Below, piece after piece: positions 8,196-18,867 of a DNA stretch of 64,000 bases. Numbering within the stretch: position 1 is the first letter of the stretch; every line of letters starts with the position of its first letter. A model generated the notes under the pieces. It was not told where the DNA came from and did no database searches. It saw only the letters and a program-made list of their open reading frames with translations. The position numbers were made by a program, and so were the translations under genes. The stretch is from NCBI GenBank assembly GCA_021324615.1, contig JAJPIT010000016.1, positions 28,078 through 92,077 of the forward strand, written 5' to 3'. This DNA comes from Terriglobia bacterium. Its GTDB lineage: Bacteria > Acidobacteriota > Terriglobia > Bryobacterales > Bryobacteraceae.

Positions 8196-9247
8196 CGCGC
8201 CAGCCAGCCCTCCGAGTGCATTAGCTCCGCGTTCAGCACCGCCGCCCCGGCCGCGCCGCGGACGGTGTTATGGCCCAGCGCCACGAACTTGTAGTCGAGC
8301 ACCGGGCAGGGCCGCAGGCGGCCGACGAATACGGCCATGCCGTTTTCCCGCTCCACGTCGCGGCGCGGCTGCGGGCGGTCGGGTTCTTCCATATAGATCA
8401 CCGGACAGGGTGGAGCGCTGGGCAGGCCTTTCCGCTGCGGCACGCCTTGCCAGCCGCGCAGTGCGGCGATGATTTCGGCCGCGCTGGGCTTGTGTTCAAA
8501 CTCCACGGATACGCACAGCGTGTGGCCGTCGACCACCGGCACGCGGTTGCACTGCGCGCTGACCCGGGCGGCGAGCGGCTCCACGCGGTGGTCGCGGAAT
8601 TCGCCGAGAATCTTTTGCGTTTCCCGCTCCATCTTGTCTTCTTCTCCGCCGATGAAGGGGATGACGTTGGCGTTGATGTCCAGGGAGGCCACGCCGGGGT
8701 AGCCCGCTCCGGAAATGGCCTGCATGGTGGTCACCATCACGCGGCGAATCCCGAACCGCTTCAGCGGCGCCAGAGCCATGACCAGAACCACGGTCGAGCA
8801 GTTGGGGTTGGTGACGATCTGGCCCTTCCAGCCGCGCCGTTTCTGCTGTTCCGGAATCAGTTGCAGGTGGTCGGCGTTGATTTCGGGAACCAGCAGCGGC
8901 ACGTCTTCCTCCATGCGGTGGTTGCGCGAATTGGAAACGACGACGTGGCCGGCCTGCGCAAAGGCGCGCTCGATTTCGGTGGCCACGGAGGCGTCCATGG
9001 CGGAAAAGACCAGCCGCGGCGTATCCTTGGACGGCTTGCATTCGTTGACCATCAGATCGCGCGCATGCTGCGGCGTCACGCCGCCGAGCCGCCAGGAAGC
9101 CGCCTCGCGATAGGGTTTCCCGGCCGACCGGTCGCTCGCGCCCAGCCAGGCCAGATCGAACCATGGATGATCGCGCAGGAAGCTGACAAACTCCTGGCCG
9201 ACCATGCCGGTCGCGCCCAACACACCCACCTGAATTTTTTCGCTCAT
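8192..9247 (-). CDS. asd: Aspartate-semialdehyde dehydrogenase (archaeal/fungal-type subfamily)
   Basis: Asd reduces aspartyl phosphate to aspartate semialdehyde. I start at the ATG at 9247 (MSEKIQVGVLGATGMVGQEF), which overlaps the dapE-like stop as ATGA; the longer frame only adds arginine-rich sequence. The product is 351 residues. It has an N-terminal NADP Rossmann motif (GVLGATGMVG), the catalytic cysteine in TNPNCSTVVL, and QAISGAGYPGVASLDI downstream. The motif spacing and the segment IPFIGGEEDKMERETQKI match the archaeal and eukaryotic-like ASADH class rather than the E. coli class. This class is known in several bacterial phyla, so it does not by itself indicate recent transfer. Confidence 0.95.
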   Translation of the reverse strand: MSEKIQVGVLGATGMVGQEFVSFLRDHPWFDLAWLGASDRSAGKPYREAASWRLGGVTPQHARDLMVNECKPSKDTPRLVFSAMDASVATEIERAFAQAGHVVVSNSRNHRMEEDVPLLVPEINADHLQLIPEQQKRRGWKGQIVTNPNCSTVVLVMALAPLKRFGIRRVMVTTMQAISGAGYPGVASLDINANVIPFIGGEEDKMERETQKILGEFRDHRVEPLAARVSAQCNRVPVVDGHTLCVSVEFEHKPSAAEIIAALRGWQGVPQRKGLPSAPPCPVIYMEEPDRPQPRRDVERENGMAVFVGRLRPCPVLDYKFVALGHNTVRGAAGAAVLNAELMHSEGWLAR

Positions 9248-10239
9248 TTGAGTAACTGCCTCACCATGTTTTGGTAGATCCGCACTGCCTCGGCGATCTC
9301 CTTTTTTGGCACACGCTCCTCGGCGGTGTGCGCAAGATGAATACTGCCGGGACCGAGCAGGAACGGCTCGCCCCAGGCGCCGTTGAATGTCGGAATGTCG
9401 GTGGCGAACGATACGACGCTGGTTTCGAATCCGTCGAGCCGGCCGAATTTTTGCGCGGGAAGGCACAAAACTTCGGTGAGCTCGGCCTGGCCGTTCACAA
9501 CCTCCGCCATGGCGGATCGGGTGGATGCGCCATCGTCCACCAGGCGGAAGAAAATCTCGGCCTTTGCGAAATCCGGAATGACGTTCGGCGCGCGGCCGCC
9601 TTCGATGGTGCCGATGTTGACGGTGCTGGGGCCAAACATCTCATCCACGGGAAGCTTCATGCGCCGCAGGCGCTCCAGGACGTCAAGCAGTTTCTCGATC
9701 GCCGATTCGCCCAGATGCGGATAGGCGGAGTGGGCCATCCGGCCGCGCGCGGCGATCTCAAAGCGCAGCGCGCCCTTGGAACCGAGCGCGAGCTTATTTT
9801 CGGTCGGCTCGCCGTTGATCAGAAAACGCGTGCCGCGCGGGTCTTTTGCGGCCGCCTTTGCGCCCGCGCTGTTCCGCTCCTCGCCGACCACGAACAGCAG
9901 CGCGGCCCGGCGTTCGCCGGAGGCGAGCAGATCCTGAACGGCGAAGATCATCGACGCGATGATGCCCTTGGTGTCGCAGGCGCCGCGGCCCCAGATGAAC
10001 TGATCGTCCTCGCGCGAGGCGAAAAAAGGCGGGACGGTGTCGATATGGGTGGAAAGGGCGACCACCGGCGGATCCCAGCGCGCGAAGACGTTGAAGCGGC
10101 CCGGCTCGACCGGCATGCGCTCGACGCGCGCGCCGGGGATCTTCGAAAGATAGTCGAACAGAAACTCCCCCACGCGCTCCTCGCAGGGAGTGACGGAGTC
10201 GATATCGACCAGCGCTCTGGTGAGCTCAAACAGATTCAT
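9244..10239 (-). CDS. dapE: M20 family metallopeptidase, probable succinyl-diaminopimelate desuccinylase
   Basis: The enzyme belongs to the M20/ArgE/DapE di-zinc hydrolases. Metal-ligand motifs are STHIDTVPPF (His and Asp), WGRGACDTKG (bridging Asp), VGEERNSAG (general-base Glu and ligand Glu) and a C-terminal GSIHLAHTAEE. It lies first in an operon with dapD, which makes N-succinylated intermediates, so removal of succinate from succinyl-LL-DAP is the most economical role. An acetyl-ornithine or acetyl-lysine deacetylase is the alternative, since these families cannot be separated by motif alone. The start is set at 10239 (MNLFELTRALVDIDSVT); an in-frame ATG also exists at 10284. At 331 residues it is slightly shorter than typical DapE (about 375). 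Confidence 0.8.
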   Translation of the reverse strand: MNLFELTRALVDIDSVTPCEERVGEFLFDYLSKIPGARVERMPVEPGRFNVFARWDPPVVALSTHIDTVPPFFASREDDQFIWGRGACDTKGIIASMIFAVQDLLASGERRAALLFVVGEERNSAGAKAAAKDPRGTRFLINGEPTENKLALGSKGALRFEIAARGRMAHSAYPHLGESAIEKLLDVLERLRRMKLPVDEMFGPSTVNIGTIEGGRAPNVIPDFAKAEIFFRLVDDGASTRSAMAEVVNGQAELTEVLCLPAQKFGRLDGFETSVVSFATDIPTFNGAWGEPFLLGPGSIHLAHTAEERVPKKEIAEAVRIYQNMVRQLLK

Positions 10240-10449
10240 AAATGTAGAGATGGAGCGAAAGGGGAGGTCCCGATAGCGCTCCATTCGCTGTTGCCACGAA
10301 TGACAGTGAGCAGGTGTTAGCCTTGCTCACCAACCGCCGCGCGGCGGGACGATGCGGCGATTTCGGCGAGGCTGCCCCTTTCGCCAGCCGCTCCGTGCCC
10401 GCCGGAACCGCGCGCCTGGCTACTGATGGCCCCCGCTCCTCTATCGAAC

Positions 10450-10469
10450 CGCCCCGGCGGACCGGGGCG
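10450..10469 (+). other. Perfect GC hairpin upstream of yihY
   Basis: CGCCCCGG and CCGGGGCG form a perfect 8-bp stem around the loop CGGA, 28 bp before the yihY-like start codon. No T-run follows, so it is not a normal intrinsic terminator. It lies in the divergent gap between dapE and the YihY gene (10240-10497). I see no other clear element in that gap; a weak TTGCCA/TGTTAG pair near 10291-10320 is a poor promoter candidate. Confidence 0.4.
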
Positions 10470-10497
10470 AACCTCCTCAGGATAGCACGGATGACGT

Positions 10498-11436
10498 ATG
10501 ATCAAATCGCGGCGTCCGCGCATGCTGAGGAAGACGGCCGAGCCGAATCTGCATATCATCCAGCACGGATACTGGTCGCGGTTTTGGCCGCTGCTGCGCG
10601 CCGCCTCTGCCGCGCTTTATAAAGACGGCTGCCTGGGCATCGCCAAGGGAGTCGCCTATTCGGGACTGCTGGCGTTCTTTCCGATGCTGACCACACTCGC
10701 CGCGATCCTGGTGCAGGCGCGGGCCGAAGCCGTCTCGCGCACCGTCGCGCGGCTGCTTTACGACGTCGTGCCGCCGGGCAGCGAAGATGTCGTGCGGCAG
10801 TTGTTCATCGTCCACGGGGAGCGGCCGGCCGGCCTGCTGATTGTGGCGACGGTACTGGCGTTGTGGGCGGCGTCCGGGGCCATGATGAGCCTGATGGAGG
10901 GCTTCCGCGCCGCGTATCGGATCCCGCGCGGGCGGTCCTTTGCGCGGGAGCGCGGCATGGCGATGCTGCTGGTGGCCACCTCGGCGCTGCCGGTGATCGG
11001 AGCTTCGGCGCTGATCGTCTTCGGCCATCGCAGCGAGCGCGCCGTGGTCGAGTGGCTCGGGATGTCGCCGGAGGGCCGCGGCTGGGTATTGCTGGCGGGC
11101 CAGGCGCTGCGTTTCCTGCTGGCCACCGGCTCCATCGTCCTCGCCACGGCCCTGGTTTATTATTGGGGTCCGAACCGGCGGCAGAGATTCCGGCGGGTGT
11201 TTCCGGGCGCGATTCTGGCCACGATTCTGTGGCTGGCGGCGACGCTCGGCTTTGGATGGTACGTGCGGCACGTCTCCAACTACAACCTGATGTACGGCAG
11301 CGTCGGCGCGGGGCTCGCGCTGCTGGTGTGGCTGTACGTGTTGTCGGTCATCGTTTTGCTCGGATGCGAGTTCAACGCCGCCGGCGAGGCTGAATCGCCG
11401 TTGGCCGGTTCGGATCCGCAGCCCGGGCGGGACTGA
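10498..11436 (+). CDS. YihY/BrkB family inner membrane protein
   Basis: A 312-residue polytopic protein. A cytoplasmic N-terminus is followed by the family hallmark GIAKGVAYSGLLAFFPMLTTLAA. Further helices are at about residues 118-138 (ALWAASGAMMSLMEGF), 160-182, 198-222, 235-255 and 260-290, with WLYVLSVIVLLGCEFNA near the C-terminus. The family was once called ribonuclease BN, but that activity belongs to another protein; a transport or lipid-handling role has been proposed without firm assignment. The ATG at 10498 is used; an ATG at codon 9 is possible. The gene is monocistronic and divergent from the lysine operon. Confidence 0.9.
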   Translation: MIKSRRPRMLRKTAEPNLHIIQHGYWSRFWPLLRAASAALYKDGCLGIAKGVAYSGLLAFFPMLTTLAAILVQARAEAVSRTVARLLYDVVPPGSEDVVRQLFIVHGERPAGLLIVATVLALWAASGAMMSLMEGFRAAYRIPRGRSFARERGMAMLLVATSALPVIGASALIVFGHRSERAVVEWLGMSPEGRGWVLLAGQALRFLLATGSIVLATALVYYWGPNRRQRFRRVFPGAILATILWLAATLGFGWYVRHVSNYNLMYGSVGAGLALLVWLYVLSVIVLLGCEFNAAGEAESPLAGSDPQPGRD

Positions 11437-11518
11437 AGCCCAGCCCTCGCCGCGCGCGGATCGAAATCCTCGGAATTTTAACGCTGCAGGATTTCCCGCC
11501 CTCGCCGATAAGCTTAGT

Positions 11519-11932
11519 GTGAAATTTTTTACCATCCTACTGCTGGCGGCGGCGTCCGTTTCGGCGGCGAACCGGCTGGACTCCGAACATTCTCGAACGC
11601 CCAAGCGGGTTTGGGTCCGCCGTCTTACTCTGGCCGCCGGATGCGCGGCGAGCCTCGCCTTCGACACCTGGAGCACCCATCGGGCGGTGAGCGCGGGCGC
11701 GCTGGAGGCCAATGGCCTGTTCGCCAATCCTCAGGGGCGGCCGCAGTGGGGCCGGATGTTTTCGATCAAGGCGGGGATTTGCGGAAGCTCGGCCCTTCTC
11801 CAGGAGACGCACCTGTTCGGAAGCTGGGAATCCCCCGCCGCCGATTGGACGTGGACGGGCATCAACGCCGGCGCCGCGGGACTTTACTCCTGGGCGGGCT
11901 GGCACAATTTAAGCCTCGCTTCGCGGAAATAA
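11519..11932 (+). CDS. Small predicted exported/membrane protein of unknown function
   Basis: I do not recognise this 137-residue protein. The GTG start gives a signal-peptide-like N-terminus (VKFFTILLLAAASVSAAN). A weakly hydrophobic segment is at about residues 38-50 (LTLAAGCAASLAFD). A second, SIKAGICGSSALLQETHLFG, is followed by an aromatic tail with WTWTGINAGAAGLYSWAGWHN. The layout resembles small two-helix proteins often found in acidobacterial genomes. Its stop codon abuts the stop of the convergent TonB receptor gene with no base between, so any terminator for either gene must lie inside the other gene. Confidence 0.65.
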   Translation: MKFFTILLLAAASVSAANRLDSEHSRTPKRVWVRRLTLAAGCAASLAFDTWSTHRAVSAGALEANGLFANPQGRPQWGRMFSIKAGICGSSALLQETHLFGSWESPAADWTWTGINAGAAGLYSWAGWHNLSLASRK

Positions 11933-14638
11933 TTAAAAGCGGAAACGCAGCCCGCCCCAGACTCCGATGGGCGCGCCGGGAGCGAAAAACGTCGTGGTGC
12001 GGATCGGGTAATTGCCATTCACCGCCGGGAACGGCCGCGCGACGAAATTTCCCTGATTGTCGAACGGCGTCGGCCCCAACTGCGCCGCCGTGTAATAGCG
12101 GTGATCGAGCAGGTTGTCGATCTGAAAATAGAGCTGAACGCCCTTTCGCATCTGGTAATGCCCGCCCAGATTCACCACGCCGTAGCCGGGCGAATAACCC
12201 GGACCCAGATAGTAGACGCCGTCCGGCGCATCCAGATTGTTTTCATTGCCGCGCGCGAACGATCTGCCCACGGCGACGAAATCGAGGTCGAGGGCGATTT
12301 TTGAAACCGGCTCGTACTCCAGGTAGCTCTTGAAAATATTTTTCGGCATCTGCGAAATCTCATCGCCGGGCTGCACGGTGATGTTCCCGTCGAGCCCGCG
12401 TCCGGCGTCGTTGGCGCTATTGCTGCCGCCGTCGATGGTCTGCGAGCTTTGGTAAGTCGCGCTGAGGAAGGTATAGTTGCCGCCCAGGGTGAGATGGGGC
12501 AGGCGGCCGCTCAAGCTCACCTCGGCGCCTTCGCGGCGCGTCTGCCCGAAATTGGTGAAGTACCCGAATCCGGTCTGTTCGGAGGCGACGAACAGGATGT
12601 CATTGTCGTTTGCGCCGCGGAACCAGCCGGCGCTCCAGCGGAGATGGTCCTCGCCCAGTTTGCCGCGTATTCCGGCTTCAAACGTCCGCGTCACGACTTG
12701 TTTTAGGGGCGGATCGCTGACCAGCGCGTTCGGCAGATTGCAGGGCTCGTTCGGATCGGCGCAGCCGAGCTCGATCGCCGTGGGTGCGCGGCTGGCTTCG
12801 CTGTAGCTGAAATAGAGCCCGGCCAGCCGCCAGGGGCTGTAGGTCAAGCCGGCGGCGGGATTGAAGCGCTGGAACACATACTGCCCGTTTAGCGATCCCC
12901 GCGCGCCCGGCGCCGTTTCGGGCGGAAGGCGGTCGATGTTCTCGATGGGCGTCCGGTTATAGCGCCCGGACAGGGTCAGGGCGAAGGCCCTTCCCAGCGT
13001 GATCGTGTCGCTGGCAAAGACGCTGCAGGTGTGAAGCAGGCCGCGCAGATTCACCCGGGTGTCCACCGGGACGCCGTCTTGGTTCGTGCTGCCGTCGGCG
13101 AAGGCGTTGATGGGGGTAAAGGTGATGCGGTCCGGATTCAAATAGGCGAACTGCGAGCCCTGTTGAAACGTGATGCTGCTCTGGTCCCACGCCGCGCCCG
13201 CCTGAAGATGATGGCGCGGCGCATTCCAGGCCAGTTGCCCCGACAAGCCGTAGTTGTGCTGCTTGGCGTATGTGTTGGTCAGGATCCCGTCGCATTTCTC
13301 GACCGGCTCGTCCTTTTCGAGCCCCTGCGCGATGCAGCGCCACTTGGGAAAAGGTTCGGTGGCGGCGTTGCCAGTGATGGGGAAGCCGCTGTATCCGGCG
13401 GCGGTCAGGGCCGCGATGTCGGATGGGCTCAGATTGTAGAGGGATTGGTCAAAGGAGTTGGAGTTGATGTCGCCGTTGGTGGTGTCGGCGCGGATGTAGC
13501 GGAAGTAAGCGTTGCCGGAGAGTGTGAGGCGGCTGTTGAAGTCGTGGCGGCCGCTCAGATTGAATGAAGGCGAATGGTTCCAGGTGACGTCGGGAATGCT
13601 GTAGACGCTCGAATAATTCTGCTGAAGGAAGCGGAAGTCCTGAAGGCCGTTCCCGGTGAGCCAGTTGTCGGCGTAGGCGAAGCTCAGGCTCAGCGCGGTG
13701 CGGGCGCCCCTCCAGCCGGTCTTGGCAAAGCTCTGCCGCACCTCGGAGGGCGAGTGCTGCCGCCAGCCGTCCTCGCGAAACAGATTGCCGGCGGCATACC
13801 AGTGAAACCCCCGGGCCGTCGAGCCGCCGTTTTCGAATTCGCCCTGCCGCCTCCCGAAGCTTCCGCCGCTGAGGGAAAGCATCGTTTTCGGGGCGGTGTA
13901 GCCGTCCTTGGTTTGGACCGCCAGCGCGCCGCCCAGCGTGTTCAATCCAAACAGCGGGTTCGATCCCGGCATCAGGGCCATTTCGGAGATGGCGATTTCC
14001 GGAATCAGGTCCCAGGCGACAACATCGCCAAAGGGCTGATTCTGGCGGACTCCATCAACATAGACCGAGATTCCCTCCGGCGTGCCCAGCAGGGGCGAGG
14101 CCGTATAGCCGCGATAGTTCACGTCGGGCTGGAACGGGTTTTCCTGGTTCTGATTGATGTGGACGCCGTCGAGCCGCTTGTTCAGAAAATCGGACAGGTC
14201 CAGCGCGCCGCTTCGTTCGAGATCGCCTGCGGTGGCGGTTTGCACTGGCGCGGGAATTTGATCGAGCGCCAGATCCGTGCCCGGCAGAGGAGTGGGAGCG
14301 ACCACCTCCACCCGCGAGGCCTGCGCCGCGATTTGCAGCACGACCCGGCGCACCACCGGCGAACCCGGCTGCACGTCGATGGAAAACGATTGCGGGGCAA
14401 AGCCGTCCTTAGAAATCGTCACCCGATAGCGGCCCGGCGCGGGATTCTCCAGGGAATATACGCCGGTCGAATCGGTCTGGAACGGACGGCGTTCGCCGCC
14501 GGCGGCGCTCTCGATCGTTCCCGCTGCCGGGAGTGCGGCGCCGGAGGAATCCCGCACTTCGATGGTGATTTGCGCCCGCGCAGCCGCGCCGGACCACAAA
14601 CAGAGAGCGGCCACCAGCACGCCGCGGCAGAGTTGCAT
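11933..14638 (-). CDS. TonB-dependent outer membrane receptor with N-terminal carboxypeptidase-regulatory-like domain
   Basis: A 901-residue receptor. The signal peptide is about residues 1-23 (ending GAAARAQ). An Ig-like carboxypeptidase regulatory domain spans residues 24-105 (GVYSLENPAPGRYRVTISK). The plug is at about 120-240 (QNQENPFQPDVNYRGYTASP and GISVYVDGVRQNQPFGD). A 22-strand barrel follows, ending in aromatic Phe (GGLRFRF). It moves a ligand across the outer membrane using TonB energy; the ligand is not evident. It is divergent from an ECF sigma gene and its anti-sigma-like neighbour, with a 20-bp inverted repeat in the 60-bp gap. That suggests regulated expression, but the receptor has no visible STN (FecA-type) signalling domain, so a classical cell-surface signalling relay is not supported. 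Confidence 0.94.
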   Translation of the reverse strand: MQLCRGVLVAALCLWSGAAARAQITIEVRDSSGAALPAAGTIESAAGGERRPFQTDSTGVYSLENPAPGRYRVTISKDGFAPQSFSIDVQPGSPVVRRVVLQIAAQASRVEVVAPTPLPGTDLALDQIPAPVQTATAGDLERSGALDLSDFLNKRLDGVHINQNQENPFQPDVNYRGYTASPLLGTPEGISVYVDGVRQNQPFGDVVAWDLIPEIAISEMALMPGSNPLFGLNTLGGALAVQTKDGYTAPKTMLSLSGGSFGRRQGEFENGGSTARGFHWYAAGNLFREDGWRQHSPSEVRQSFAKTGWRGARTALSLSFAYADNWLTGNGLQDFRFLQQNYSSVYSIPDVTWNHSPSFNLSGRHDFNSRLTLSGNAYFRYIRADTTNGDINSNSFDQSLYNLSPSDIAALTAAGYSGFPITGNAATEPFPKWRCIAQGLEKDEPVEKCDGILTNTYAKQHNYGLSGQLAWNAPRHHLQAGAAWDQSSITFQQGSQFAYLNPDRITFTPINAFADGSTNQDGVPVDTRVNLRGLLHTCSVFASDTITLGRAFALTLSGRYNRTPIENIDRLPPETAPGARGSLNGQYVFQRFNPAAGLTYSPWRLAGLYFSYSEASRAPTAIELGCADPNEPCNLPNALVSDPPLKQVVTRTFEAGIRGKLGEDHLRWSAGWFRGANDNDILFVASEQTGFGYFTNFGQTRREGAEVSLSGRLPHLTLGGNYTFLSATYQSSQTIDGGSNSANDAGRGLDGNITVQPGDEISQMPKNIFKSYLEYEPVSKIALDLDFVAVGRSFARGNENNLDAPDGVYYLGPGYSPGYGVVNLGGHYQMRKGVQLYFQIDNLLDHRYYTAAQLGPTPFDNQGNFVARPFPAVNGNYPIRTTTFFAPGAPIGVWGGLRFRF

Positions 14639-14646
14639 ATCGGTAT

Positions 14647-14700
14647 ATCCGGCGCCGCCGCCGTTTGTTCACCAAAAAGTTGAACAAACCGGCGCCGGAT
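14647..14700. repeat. 20-bp inverted repeat in the receptor/sigma divergent gap
   Basis: The left arm is ATCCGGCGCCG, then a 5-nt bulge CCGCC, then GTTTGTTCA. The loop is CCAAAAAGT. The right arm TGAACAAAC plus CGGCGCCGGAT is the exact complement of the two left-arm blocks. The repeat fills almost the whole 60-bp gap and its right end includes the annotated ATG of the sigma gene. The inner TTTGTTCA/TGAACAAA pair, 9 bp apart, looks like an operator. As RNA the whole element would fold into a strong hairpin in either leader. Confidence 0.75.
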
Positions 14701-15280
14701 GGAATATCTTGATAGGAAGATCTTGGCGGACGTTTTCCAGGCCGGTGTTCTGACCTTAACGGGCGGCGCGGCGCGTCCGGCGTGTTCCGCCGTCGAAGAC
14801 GAGGTGGTGGCGCTGTTTGATGAGTATCGCGAGCCGCTGCTGCGCTACCTGACGACGTTCGGCGTGTGCGCCGCCGACGCCGAAGAACTGCTTCAGGACG
14901 TTTTTCTGGCGCTGTTCCTCCATCTGCGCGGCGGAAAGTCGCGCGCGAATCTACGTGGCTGGCTGTTCCGGGTCGCGCACAATCTGGCGTTGAAGCGCCG
15001 GCAGCGCGACCGCGGCGGCGCGGTCGCCGGTCTGCCCGCGCCGGCGCAGACGCCGGATCCCGCTCCGAATCCCGAGGATCAGCTTCTGCACGGGCAGTTG
15101 CAAAAACGTCTCGCGGCGGCCTACCGGGCGCTTCCCGAGCGCGACCGCCGCTGCCTCTGGCTGCGCGCCGAAGGGTTGAACTACCGCGAAATCGCCGCGG
15201 TTCTGGAAATTTCTTTGGGAGCAGTGGCCCTTTCTCTGGCGCGGTCGCTGGCGCGCCTGGAGCGCTGCGCGGAGCGGTGA
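14699..15280 (+). CDS. ECF RNA polymerase sigma factor paired with TonB receptor and anti-sigma-like gene
   Basis: A 193-residue sigma-70 family protein. Region 2 is at about residues 35-105 (LFDEYREPLLRYLTTFG, AEELLQDVFLALFLHLR, GWLFRVAHNLALKRRQ). Region 4 is at about 130-190 (RALPERDRRCLWLRAEGL, YREIAAVLEISLGAVAL). The ATG at 14699 falls inside the inverted repeat. A TTG at 14723, preceded by AGGAAG, would be an alternative start and would lose only eight non-conserved residues. The next gene starts 4 bp after this stop, so the two are translated together. It probably controls its own locus and perhaps the divergent TonB receptor. Confidence 0.92.
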   Translation: MEYLDRKILADVFQAGVLTLTGGAARPACSAVEDEVVALFDEYREPLLRYLTTFGVCAADAEELLQDVFLALFLHLRGGKSRANLRGWLFRVAHNLALKRRQRDRGGAVAGLPAPAQTPDPAPNPEDQLLHGQLQKRLAAAYRALPERDRRCLWLRAEGLNYREIAAVLEISLGAVALSLARSLARLERCAER

Positions 15281-15284
15281 TGCC

Positions 15285-16052
15285 ATGGCGCGCGATCCCC
15301 ATCTCTCGGATCCGCAACTGCTGATGGAGCTGGAAGGCGAGCTTTCCCGGCGCGCGGCGACCAAGATCGGGCGTCATCTCGCCGCCTGCGGGAAGTGCCG
15401 CGCGCGCCGCCGCGCGCTGGAAGCGATGATCGCGGATTGGACCCGCCTTCAGCGGACGGCGGTCGCCCTGCCGTCCGGCGACGGCCCGCGCGCGCTGCTG
15501 AGAGCGCGGATCGGACGGCTCGGGCCGCCGCCGGCCGGGCCGGCCCGCGGCGCGCTGGCGCACGGGAAACTGACGTTGGCCGCATGCGCCCTGATCGTGC
15601 TGGCCGCGGCGATGGTGAAGCATTCGTCCCCGCGCCCCGTCTGGGCGGCCGCGGTTCCCGATGCGCGTCTCACTCCGGGCGCGACGCTGCGCGCCACGCG
15701 CGAATCGGTGTGCGCCCAGCCCAACACGAAGAACCGCGCGGTTCCGGTCGCGCTGCGGAGGAAGGTTTTTGAGTCCTACGGTCTGCGTGATGCCTCGCCG
15801 CGCGACTTCGAGGTGGATTACCTGATCACGCCGGCTTTGGGCGGCGCCGACGACATTCACAATCTGTGGCCGCAGCCGTACCGTTCGACGGTGTGGAACG
15901 CGGAGGTCAAGGACGCGCTGGAGGACCGTCTGCGCGATCTGGTTTGCGGCGGCGCGCTCGATCTGTCGGAAGCGCAGCGGGAAATCGCCGCGGACTGGAT
16001 CGCGGCATATAAAAAATATTTCCATACGGACCGGCCGCTCGAGCCGCGGTAA
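15285..16052 (+). CDS. Anti-sigma-like zinc-finger membrane protein fused to a degenerate HNH-like domain
   Basis: 255 residues in three parts. Residues 1-55 form a zf-HC2-type module with the HxxxCxxC motif at H31, C35 and C38, typical of cytoplasmic anti-sigma domains. One membrane helix is at about residues 95-111. Residues 140-245 resemble a small HNH-endonuclease-like family: a paired-Cys start (SVCAQPNTKNRAVP), FEVDYLITPALGGADDIHNLWPQPY, and DLVCGGALDLSEAQREIAADWI. In that family the VDY position normally reads xDH, the first catalytic His; here it is Tyr179, so nuclease activity is doubtful. The topology would put this domain outside the cytoplasm. It directly follows the ECF sigma gene, supporting an anti-sigma role in which the outer domain acts as sensor. 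That last step is inference. Confidence 0.8.
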   Translation: MARDPHLSDPQLLMELEGELSRRAATKIGRHLAACGKCRARRRALEAMIADWTRLQRTAVALPSGDGPRALLRARIGRLGPPPAGPARGALAHGKLTLAACALIVLAAAMVKHSSPRPVWAAAVPDARLTPGATLRATRESVCAQPNTKNRAVPVALRRKVFESYGLRDASPRDFEVDYLITPALGGADDIHNLWPQPYRSTVWNAEVKDALEDRLRDLVCGGALDLSEAQREIAADWIAAYKKYFHTDRPLEPR

Positions 16053-16070
16053 GCGCTCCGCTTTCTTTTC

Positions 16071-16099
16071 TTGACAAATTCTCAGATTAGATTTAATCT
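16071..16099 (+). promoter_or_regulatory. Sigma-70-type promoter of the perR-katG unit
   Basis: TTGACA at 16071-16076 (perfect -35), a 17-bp spacer, and TAATCT at 16094-16099 (-10). The expected transcription start is about 16106-16107, only 2-3 nt before the ATG at 16109, so the message should be leaderless or nearly so. The -10 element lies inside the operator at 16087-16101. Confidence 0.8.
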
Positions 16100-16101
16100 A
16101 A
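16087..16101. promoter_or_regulatory. PerR/Fur-type operator overlapping the -10 element
   Basis: TTAGATTTAATCTAA is a perfect 7-1-7 inverted repeat, the same layout as the PerR box of Gram-positive bacteria (TTATAATNATTATAA). It overlaps the -10 hexamer of the promoter that drives the Fur-family gene and katG. Repressor binding here would block RNA polymerase directly, which implies negative autoregulation of the regulator together with katG. Confidence 0.8.
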
Positions 16102-16108
16102 ACTTTTC

Positions 16109-18816
<2,708 letters not shown>

Positions 18817-18833
18817 GTTTCCGGAAGAGGCGT

Positions 18834-18861
18834 GCGCTTGCCGGAGCGTTCCGGCAGGCGC
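18834..18861. terminator. Hairpin between convergent katG and the 18868-19191 gene
   Basis: GCGCTTGCCGG and CCGGCAGGCGC pair over 11 bp (one T-G wobble) around the loop AGCGTT. It lies in the 51-bp gap between convergent genes, a natural terminator position, but no T-run follows on either strand. It may act with Rho or only as a 3'-end stabiliser. Confidence 0.4.
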
Positions 18862-18867
18862 GCGGCG

